DNA of 39,991 nucleotides from UBA7960 sp964348755 (GTDB taxonomy: Bacteria > Bacteroidota > Bacteroidia > Bacteroidales > UBA7960): NCBI GenBank assembly GCA_964348755.1, contig CAYGDW010000020.1, forward strand, positions 1 to 39,991, given 5' to 3'. Numbering within the stretch: position 1 is the first letter of the stretch; every line of letters begins with the position of its first letter. Under the pieces are notes generated by a model. It was given only the letters and a program-made list of their open reading frames with translations, was not told where the DNA came from and ran no database searches. This document shows, piece after piece, positions 34,503-39,991 of this stretch. The translations under genes were made by a program, and so were the position numbers.

Positions 34503-35606
34503 ATGAGAGGATTTAAAATAGGTGGTTTGGCCATAACGGTTCCGATTATTCAGGGAGGCATGGGGGTAGGCATTTCAATGTCGGGACTGGCATCTGCCGT
34601 AGCCAACCAGGGTGGGGTAGGCGTAATTTCAGCAGCAGGGTTAGGCCTTGTACATCGCAATCCGGCCCTTGATTTTCTTGAAGCCAATATTGAGGGATTA
34701 AAGAAGGAGATCAGGCTGGCTAAGGAAAAAACCAAAGGCGTTATTGGCGTAAACATTATGGTAGCCATGTCGAACTTTGCCGATTTGGTGCGCACTGCCA
34801 TATCAGAAAAGGTTGATATTATTTTCTCGGGTGCAGGGCTCCCTATGCAATTGCCGGGGTTTTTGCAGCCCGGAAGCATAACTAAGCTTGTGCCCATTGT
34901 TTCTTCCGGAAGGGCTGCCAAAATTATTTGCGACAAATGGCAGGCGATGTACAATTATTTACCCGATGCCATAGTAGTTGAAGGGCCCAAGGCGGGAGGT
35001 CATTTGGGTTTTAAAATGGAGCACCTTGATGATACTGCACATTCGCTTGAAGAGCTGATACCTGAAGTGGTGAAAGAAGTAAGTTTTTTTGAGGAAAAGT
35101 ACCAACGTGAGATTCCCGTTATTGCAGCCGGCGGTATTTATACCGGAACCGACATTTTTAACATTATGCAAAAAGGCGCCAGGGCTGTGCAATTGGGCAC
35201 CCGTTTTGTCACAACAAAAGAATGCGATGCTTCTTATGCTTTTAAACAGGCCTATATTGATGCCAAAGAGAGCGATATTCAAATCATTCAAAGCCCGGTA
35301 GGAATGCCTGGCCGGGCGGTTGCAAATGTCTTTATAGATAAGGTCAGAGCCGGGTTAAAACGACCCATTAAGTGTCCGTTTCACTGCATTAAAACATGCG
35401 ATGTTTCAAGCAGCCCCTATTGCATTGTAAACGCTTTATTCAATGCATACAAGGGCAATATGAAAAGCGGCTATGCCTTTGCAGGCACAAACGCATACAT
35501 GGCTGAAAGGATCTCTACTGTTAAAGAAATTTTCCAGGAACTGGCAGCTGACTTTCAAGCAGCCCTTAACCGTTTTACAAGCAATCAAGGCCCGGCCAAA
35601 ACTTAA
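34503..35606 (+). CDS. FMN-dependent nitronate monooxygenase/enoyl-reductase-like oxidoreductase
   Basis: The 367-residue TIM-barrel flavoprotein belongs to the 2-nitropropane dioxygenase/FabK family: PIIQGGMGVGIS near 14-25, GPKAGGHLG (about 161-169) with His167, and the FMN-phosphate loop AAGGIYTGTDI and GARAVQLGTRF near 208-235. Members oxidise nitronates or reduce enoyl-ACP. The context does not decide between them. It carries an unusual C-terminal cysteine cluster, Cys291, 295, 299 and 307 (CPFHCIKTC...C), as in the longer form seen in anaerobes. Start is ATG 34503, with a promoter-like motif 48 bases upstream. Confidence 0.88.
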   Translation: MRGFKIGGLAITVPIIQGGMGVGISMSGLASAVANQGGVGVISAAGLGLVHRNPALDFLEANIEGLKKEIRLAKEKTKGVIGVNIMVAMSNFADLVRTAISEKVDIIFSGAGLPMQLPGFLQPGSITKLVPIVSSGRAAKIICDKWQAMYNYLPDAIVVEGPKAGGHLGFKMEHLDDTAHSLEELIPEVVKEVSFFEEKYQREIPVIAAGGIYTGTDIFNIMQKGARAVQLGTRFVTTKECDASYAFKQAYIDAKESDIQIIQSPVGMPGRAVANVFIDKVRAGLKRPIKCPFHCIKTCDVSSSPYCIVNALFNAYKGNMKSGYAFAGTNAYMAERISTVKEIFQELAADFQAALNRFTSNQGPAKT

Positions 35607-35720
35607 GCATGCCCGTTTTTAAAAAGTTAATGAACTGGATTAAGGTGTTCAATAATTTGTTAAAAACTTTGATGCCAACCCAATGCGGTCAAATTCTGAG
35701 AAAAAAAATCAGAAAAAGTT

Positions 35721-35754
35721 TTTGTTATAGATATTGAAGATTTTTTTACTTTTG
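35721..35754 (+). promoter_or_regulatory. Promoter for the tandem leucine tRNAs
   Basis: TTTG at 35721-35724 and TACTTTTG at 35747-35754 match the -33/-7 pattern with 22 bases between. The first tRNA begins 11 bases later, a spacing expected for a stable-RNA promoter. Confidence 0.6.
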
Positions 35755-35765
35755 CCAATCCTTTT

Positions 35766-35852
35766 GCCCAGGTGGTGAAACTGGTAGACACGCTACTTTG
35801 AGGGGGTAGTGACCGCAAGGTTGTGCAAGTTCGAGTCTTGTCCTGGGCACCA
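35766..35852 (+). tRNA. tRNA-Leu (anticodon GAG)
   Basis: This 87-base class II tRNA has a seven-pair acceptor stem (GCCCAGG/CCTGGGC), an encoded CCA end, an anticodon stem CTACT/GGTAG and loop TTGAGGG, which gives anticodon GAG (leucine, CUY codons). The long variable arm and the TTCGAGT T-loop are present. Confidence 0.96.
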
Positions 35853-35882
35853 GTTTTTAATAATATTTGTTCTTTTTTTATT

Positions 35883-35969
35883 GCCCAGATGGCGAAATTG
35901 GTAGACGCGCTAGTTTCAGGGACTAGTGTTGGTAACAACGTGCAGGTTCGAGTCCTGTTCTGGGCACCA
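35883..35969 (+). tRNA. tRNA-Leu (anticodon CAG)
   Basis: This is a second 87-base leucine tRNA, 30 bases after the first. The acceptor stem is GCCCAGA/TCTGGGC, the anticodon stem is CTAGT/ACTAG, and loop TTCAGGG gives anticodon CAG (CUG codons). It has an encoded CCA, a long variable arm and the TTCGAGT T-loop. The near-identical ends of the pair suggest duplication of one gene, with anticodon divergence. Confidence 0.96.
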
Positions 35970-35983
35970 GAAAGCTTTGCAGG

Positions 35984-36007
35984 CCACTGATTTTCAGTGG
36001 TTTTTTT
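35984..36007 (+). terminator. Intrinsic terminator after the tRNA pair
   Basis: A 7-bp stem, CCACTGA (35984-35990) with TCAGTGG (35994-36000), is followed by seven T at 36001-36007. It ends the + strand tRNA transcript and separates it from the convergent GH97 gene (stop at 36017). Confidence 0.88.
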
Positions 36008-36016
36008 GTTTAATGC

Positions 36017-37993
36017 CTATTTTGTTTGCAGGGGTTTAATTATTGCTGCCCAACCTCCTCCTGGGAGCATCTTTATATCGAGCTTTGTAAATTTGGTTAC
36101 CCGAAGCACTTGTCGTGTATAATCGCGGGCATCGCGGTCGGCATTTATTCCATCGCTAAATATTTCGGCCACAAAATCGCCATTGCCCAGGAAAGCCAGG
36201 TCAATTTTCAGTTCACGTTGCTGCCAGTTGGTCATGGCGCCCAGGTACCAGTTTTGGTTTCGCCTTCGTGCAATGGCAACATACTCGCCCAATTGGCCAT
36301 GAAGTGGAATGGTCTGGTCAAATACAGTGGGAATTGAAGCAATAAAGGCAGTACTTTGTGGTTCGCGTTTGTAGTGTGTGGGGTTGTCGGCAAGCATAGA
36401 CAAAGGCGACTCAAACACCACATACATTGCCATTTGGTGGCATCGTGTTCCCTGGCTCATGGGGTTGCTGAAAATTGCCCGCCAACTGTGCCTTGTTGCA
36501 TTGACCATAGCCCCAGGTGTATAATCCATAGGGCCTGCCAGTGCGCGTATAAATGGTATGGTAACAGCATAGCCCGGCATGTCGGTATAGTCAGTCCACT
36601 TTACATTTTCAAGCCCATAAACCCCTTCAAAAGTAATTACGTTGGGATAGGTAAACTGAAGGCCTGTGGGTTTATAAGCCCCGTGAAAGTTTACCAATTG
36701 CCTGTATCTGGCTGCCATTTCGGCCACACGATAGTAAAACTCAACCATCGGCTGGTCATCGCGATCCATAAAGTCTATTTTGTATCCGGCCACGCCCAAT
36801 GCCGAGTAAGTCTTCATAACTTCTTCCATTTCATTGTTAAGCGGAAGCCAACCAGCCCATAAAATAATACCTACCCCCCGGGTTTTGGCATGAAGGAGGA
36901 TCTCTGGCAAGTCAATATAAGGCTTTATCTGCAGCAGGCTTTCCTGCTCCGACCAGCCTTCGTCGAGTATTACATATTCAATGCCATTATCAGCAGCAAA
37001 GTCTATGTAGTATTTGTAGGTTTGGGTGTTTACTCCGGCTCTGAAATCTACATTATACACGTTCAGGGCGTTCCACCACTCCCAGGCCACCTTTCCCGGT
37101 CTAATCCAATCGAGATTTCCAATGCGATTGTGTGCAGCAAGGCGGGCCACCAGGTCGTTGTCGAGCAGTTGGGCATCGTGGGTGCTTACAGCAATTGCCC
37201 GCCACGGAAAACTCCTTTGCCCCTCAGTTTTGGCAATAAAATCTGCCCTTTTTGTTACAAGGGCCTGAAGGTTGTTATGCCCACCACGGACTTCCTCCAA
37301 CGGATAGGGAGCAAACCGGCCCTTAAAGCCATTTTTACTGGCATTCAGGGTTAAAAACATTCCTGGATAGCCCTCAAGATCAACTTCTGTAACCACTATT
37401 TTTCTTCCCTTGCCTGCCTCAACAAGCACAGGTAGGATAATCAGTGTGTCGGGCACAATTTCTTCGAGTGGTAATGCCTGGTAAGTGCTTTCAAAAGAGG
37501 TTATGTAAGGGTCGGGAGTTCGGGCTGTAATGTAGGGTACCCATGCTTTTTGGTGGGTTGGAAAAACAAGGTTTACCTCTTCGTTTTGAATGGTTAACTC
37601 CTGCTTTATGTTGGTAGTAAGGCGGTAAGCCGCTCCGTCGTCGAAGACCCTGAAAATAATTCCAAGGCCATCGCGTAGCTCAATGCTTATTTGGTTATAG
37701 TGGTTACTTACCTCGCTTTTACGGTAAATGGGTGTGGAAATAACCTGATTGTGGCTTGTACGCAATGCTCTGCGCACCCGGGTATCCTGCCCCAAAATCC
37801 GCCCATCGCTCAAAGCAAGCGAAAGACTGGAAGGCCCCATGATTTTATCGCCCGATAAAAAAAGGCTCCATGTAATACTATCTGCAACCGATATTTCAAG
37901 TTCGATGGTTTGCCCGGGCGAAACAAGCCGGTAAACCGCTGCGGACAACTGAATGTGAATGAACAAAAGAGGTATAAATATCAGATTTTTCAT
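36017..37993 (-). CDS. Glycoside hydrolase family 97 enzyme, probably retaining alpha-galactosidase type
   Basis: This is a 658-residue secreted GH97 protein. A signal peptide spans 1-19, then an N-terminal beta-sandwich (about 25-270), a TIM-barrel catalytic domain (about 280-550, AWEWWNALNVYNVDFR and YVILDEGWS) and a C-terminal beta domain. Asp407 in YKIDFMDRDDQ occupies the place of the catalytic nucleophile in the retaining alpha-galactosidase BtGH97b, and Glu456 in ITFEGVYG fits its acid/base. The inverting alpha-glucosidase SusB lacks that Asp. Length also matches BtGH97b (about 660) better than SusB (about 740). No sus-like genes are adjacent, so this is an isolated periplasmic glycosidase. 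Start is ATG 37993. Confidence 0.92.
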   Translation of the reverse strand: MKNLIFIPLLFIHIQLSAAVYRLVSPGQTIELEISVADSITWSLFLSGDKIMGPSSLSLALSDGRILGQDTRVRRALRTSHNQVISTPIYRKSEVSNHYNQISIELRDGLGIIFRVFDDGAAYRLTTNIKQELTIQNEEVNLVFPTHQKAWVPYITARTPDPYITSFESTYQALPLEEIVPDTLIILPVLVEAGKGRKIVVTEVDLEGYPGMFLTLNASKNGFKGRFAPYPLEEVRGGHNNLQALVTKRADFIAKTEGQRSFPWRAIAVSTHDAQLLDNDLVARLAAHNRIGNLDWIRPGKVAWEWWNALNVYNVDFRAGVNTQTYKYYIDFAADNGIEYVILDEGWSEQESLLQIKPYIDLPEILLHAKTRGVGIILWAGWLPLNNEMEEVMKTYSALGVAGYKIDFMDRDDQPMVEFYYRVAEMAARYRQLVNFHGAYKPTGLQFTYPNVITFEGVYGLENVKWTDYTDMPGYAVTIPFIRALAGPMDYTPGAMVNATRHSWRAIFSNPMSQGTRCHQMAMYVVFESPLSMLADNPTHYKREPQSTAFIASIPTVFDQTIPLHGQLGEYVAIARRRNQNWYLGAMTNWQQRELKIDLAFLGNGDFVAEIFSDGINADRDARDYTRQVLRVTKFTKLDIKMLPGGGWAAIIKPLQTK

Positions 37994-38172
37994 TTAGCCA
38001 AAATGTTGAGGTTTATTGTATATCAACTTTTACCCTTTGGTGTAATGTTAAACCGCTTTGCAACATTAAACGGTTTATTTATTTCGGCCTGGGTTCAGAT
38101 TTATTTGTAAAGTAAGGTGTTGAATTTAAGGTTTTTGACGCGGAAATTTCTTTTACTTCGGCCCATGAGGTA

Positions 38173-38742
38173 TTAAACCCTAAGCACGCATCTGAAACCA
38201 CGTGAGGCATAGTATGAATCGGCTCCATTATGATACACGAAAACGTGTCCGTACCGGAAATCGCAAAACAGAGCACCGCCCTTTTGCCTTATGTCGGATG
38301 GAGTTTTTACCCAGCTTGATGTTTTGGTGTCGAATCTTCCTGACTTTTGCAACTGGTGGTATTGTTCCTGGCTTAAAATTTCAATTCCCATCTCGGCGGC
38401 CAAGCCCAGTGCGCTGTGCCGGGGTTTGTTTTCTTTGCGCGAAGCCAGCGCTTCCTGGTCGTAGCAGAGGCTCCGGCGGCCAGCGGGGCTTTCGGGCGAG
38501 CAATCAATAAAAATGTACTCTCCTGTAACCTGGTCAAAACCCACCACATCGGGCTCGCCCCCGGTGCTTTCCATTTCTAAGAGTGACCAAAGTTTTTCAG
38601 TATCTGATTTAAGCCTTACTTCCACATCTGCCCATTTTATGCCTTCATGCCGGCCCGGGTTAACCTCAAAACGGGTTTTTACTGTGCTCAGTAAATCAAT
38701 CAATTGCTCAACGGTCAATTTCTTTAAAGTCTTTTCAGTCAT
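38173..38742 (-). CDS. DUF4256 family protein
   Basis: The 189-residue soluble protein matches DUF4256: TRFEVNPGRHEGIKWADVE near 23-40, the SLLEMESTGGEPDVVGFD core near 74-90, DCSPESPAGRRSLCYDQEAL near 103-122, and the C-terminal FCDFRYGHVFVYHNGADSYY with a final RGFRC. It is widespread in bacteria, with many conserved charged residues suggestive of an enzyme or binding protein, but no function is established. Start is ATG 38742, and a MITE-like copy begins 16 bases upstream of it, so its natural promoter may have been displaced or supplied within the repeat. Confidence 0.9.
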   Translation of the reverse strand: MTEKTLKKLTVEQLIDLLSTVKTRFEVNPGRHEGIKWADVEVRLKSDTEKLWSLLEMESTGGEPDVVGFDQVTGEYIFIDCSPESPAGRRSLCYDQEALASRKENKPRHSALGLAAEMGIEILSQEQYHQLQKSGRFDTKTSSWVKTPSDIRQKGGALFCDFRYGHVFVYHNGADSYYASRGFRCVLRV

Positions 38743-38758
38743 AGGGTGTATTTTTTAA

Positions 38759-38962
38759 CACTACTGGCCAACAAAATTTACGTGTTTTCTCGCTCCGCCC
38801 GAAATAACAGGGTTTTCAATGATTTTGGTCATTTGGGGGGTAGGTGGGGGCGAAGCCGCCATCTACCCCCCTTAATAAAAAGCTTACTGACTGTCATTCC
38901 GAACGTAGTGAGGAATCTCATGCATAAATTTCTACCCTTTTTTACTTTATCGGACAATAGTA
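38759..38962 (+). repeat. MITE-like element, copy 5
   Basis: This 204-bp copy begins CACTACTGGCCAA and ends TCGGACAATAGTA (terminal G changed to A). ATTTTTTAA before it and ATTTTTTTA after it differ at one of nine positions, a decayed target duplication. The hairpin at 38836-38870 has a GAA loop, one G/G mismatch and one G-T pair. It lies 16 bases upstream of the DUF4256 start, in the 335-base gap before the HTH gene. The remaining 38963-39077 is A/T-rich and shows nothing else. Confidence 0.88.
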
Positions 38963-39077
38963 ATTTTTTTATAGAAAAGTCATTTATCAAAATTAAAGAA
39001 TTCCTGATTATTCAGAACCTTTCACAACAAAACGCCACAGCCCCAATTAAACCTAAATTTATGGCAGGAGGCAATTG

Positions 39078-39326
39078 TCATGCCTGAATATGCCAGGTAC
39101 TATCTGACTGGCTGTTGGGGTCTGTATCAATGTATTCAAGAATGTCGCCCGGCTGACACTGAAGGGCTTTGCATAACCCCTCGAGGGTGCTAAAGCGTAT
39201 GGCCCTGGCTTTTCCGGTCTTTAATATGGAAAGGTTCGACAAAGTAAGCCCAACTTTTTCTGAGAGTTCATTCAATGAAATTTTGCGCCTGGCCATCATT
39301 ACATCCAAATTTACTATAATTGCCAT
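39078..39326 (-). CDS. Small XRE-type helix-turn-helix regulator
   Basis: The 82-residue protein is almost all a Cro/CI-type HTH: KISLNELSEKVGLTLSNLSI near 15-34 is the helix-turn-helix, and CKALQCQPGDILEY near 53-66 closes the fold. It resembles the YozG-like regulators that regularly accompany DUF2975 genes. It starts 3 bases after the DUF2975 stop, so the pair is one transcript. It probably regulates its own operon, with the partner membrane protein possibly acting as a sensor. Start is ATG 39326. Confidence 0.92.
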   Translation of the reverse strand: MAIIVNLDVMMARRKISLNELSEKVGLTLSNLSILKTGKARAIRFSTLEGLCKALQCQPGDILEYIDTDPNSQSDSTWHIQA

Positions 39327-39329
39327 GGC

Positions 39330-39851
39330 TTATACGGTTAATTCGTTTTCAGATTGAAGCTCAATGCCTTTCTTGAAAATTTGGGCAATGACAAAAAGTA
39401 CGCCTGCCAAAACAAGGTATGCACCAGGGTCTGCGTCAAAAGTAAAATAAAGCTGTTGCTTTAATAACCACTTTGCGTAAGTATTGGCAACAAATGCTGT
39501 AATTGCTATATCAAAAGCAATGGAACTCAGTTTCGAAATAAGCTTACCGACTTGCTCGCTAAAAGGATTGGTGATATTAATTAGCGAAATGATTTTTATT
39601 ATCCGGAAAAATAAATGGGCCTTTAAGCCGGATAAGATAATAACCATAGCGGACATTACAATGTAATGCCAAAGACTAAATGCTTGTAATTCTGACAGAT
39701 CATAGCCAGGATAAAGATTTTTTGAAGCACCTGAATTGACAAAAAGGCTGATAAAAAAAGAAAAGACCATTGCACCTGTGCGTATGCATAAGCCAATAAA
39801 AACAACCCAGGTTACAACTTTCAGGATTTCTAGAACTTTTGTCGGTTTCAT
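39330..39851 (-). CDS. DUF2975 family membrane protein
   Basis: From ATG 39851 the product is 173 residues (a TTG at 39878 would add nine). About four transmembrane helices lie near 10-30, 55-75, 100-125 and 140-155, the usual DUF2975 layout, ending in a charged cytoplasmic tail with KKGIELQSENE. DUF2975 proteins pair with a downstream XRE regulator in many Firmicutes and Bacteroidota. The function is unknown, but a membrane signal controlling the regulator is a common guess. The upstream gap to the window end (39852-39991) is A/T-rich with no clear promoter motif. Confidence 0.88.
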   Translation of the reverse strand: MKPTKVLEILKVVTWVVFIGLCIRTGAMVFSFFISLFVNSGASKNLYPGYDLSELQAFSLWHYIVMSAMVIILSGLKAHLFFRIIKIISLINITNPFSEQVGKLISKLSSIAFDIAITAFVANTYAKWLLKQQLYFTFDADPGAYLVLAGVLFVIAQIFKKGIELQSENELTV

Positions 39852-39991
39852 TTTAGTTTCATTTAAAATTAAATGCAAATATCAACAAAAATTTATTGAA
39901 AAACAATAAATAACAATTAAAAATAAACGTGTTGTTCGATTAAACCGCCAAAGCATATTTAAGGTGATTTAGCGGTTTGTTATTTAAGAAA

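Noticed and set aside
35660..35938. Open frame of 92 codons on the - strand over the tRNAs
   Set aside because: It is antisense to both tRNA genes and their promoter.
38079..38276. A 65-codon - strand frame overlapping the end of the DUF4256 gene
   Set aside because: It is out of frame with a well-supported gene and has no recognisable content.
1..39991. CRISPR array, rRNA operon, prophage or transposase gene
   Set aside because: No regularly spaced repeats, rRNA signatures, structural phage genes or transposase motifs were seen on either strand.

Overview
The window looks like chromosomal DNA from a member of the Bacteroidota, most likely a Bacteroidales/Marinilabiliales-type organism. The evidence is a type IX secretion C-terminal sorting domain, a glycoside hydrolase family 97 enzyme, several families seen almost only in this phylum (DUF4831, DUF5063, DUF5106/TlpA, DUF6048, DUF6452), repeated promoter motifs of the form TAnnTTTG, and little sign of Shine-Dalgarno sequences. 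There are no rRNAs, CRISPR arrays, prophage genes or transposase genes. Most genes are housekeeping or conserved hypothetical.

Layout. 1-112 is the start of a leftward gene, probably a type IIG restriction-methylase, cut by the window edge. 113-701 is a gene-free, strand-skewed stretch holding one copy of a dispersed repeat. 702-5091 (leftward) is a large FAD/Fe-S oxidoreductase beside a DUF1338 dioxygenase-like gene, then a small membrane protein. 5205-8039 (rightward) is an Omp85-like barrel, an unknown anchored protein and a LolD-like ATPase. 8088-15121 (leftward) is ligA, a universal stress protein, an HD hydrolase, DUF6048, DUF6452 and a TonB-dependent receptor led by a cobalamin riboswitch (15265-15447). 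15500-19221 (leftward) is a polytopic membrane protein, DUF456, PspC and XerD. 19277-22551 (rightward) is a Yip1-like protein, an M23 peptidase and a secreted esterase. 22715-23677 (leftward) is a cupin and a Sua5/YrdC protein. 23858-28147 (rightward) is a ferredoxin-reductase-like protein, RlmN and a large exported repeat protein. 28216-34210 is mostly leftward: DoxX, an SDR, DUF4831, a thioredoxin-fold lipid/redox protein and DUF5063, with one rightward GroES-like gene. 34503-35969 (rightward) is a nitronate monooxygenase-like protein and two leucine tRNAs. 36017-39851 (leftward) is GH97, DUF4256 and an XRE/DUF2975 pair.

The most notable feature is a family of roughly 200-bp non-coding elements, at 297-497, 17971-18177, 28784-28986 and 38759-38962, with a longer divergent relative at 29038-29402. 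The copies share CACTA-type terminal inverted repeats and subterminal inverted repeats. They also share a central long hairpin capped by GCGAAGC and, in the clearest case, exact 9-bp target-site duplications. They behave like a MITE family whose autonomous partner is not in the window. Stem changes compensate between copies, and the cap orientation flips from copy to copy.

Functional links supported by position are: vitamin B12 sensing controlling an outer-membrane receptor; a possible 2-oxoadipate/2-hydroxyglutarate pair (DUF1338 plus FAD/Fe-S dehydrogenase); and a cell-envelope PspC/DUF456 pair. All calls come from reading the sequence, and no database search was run.
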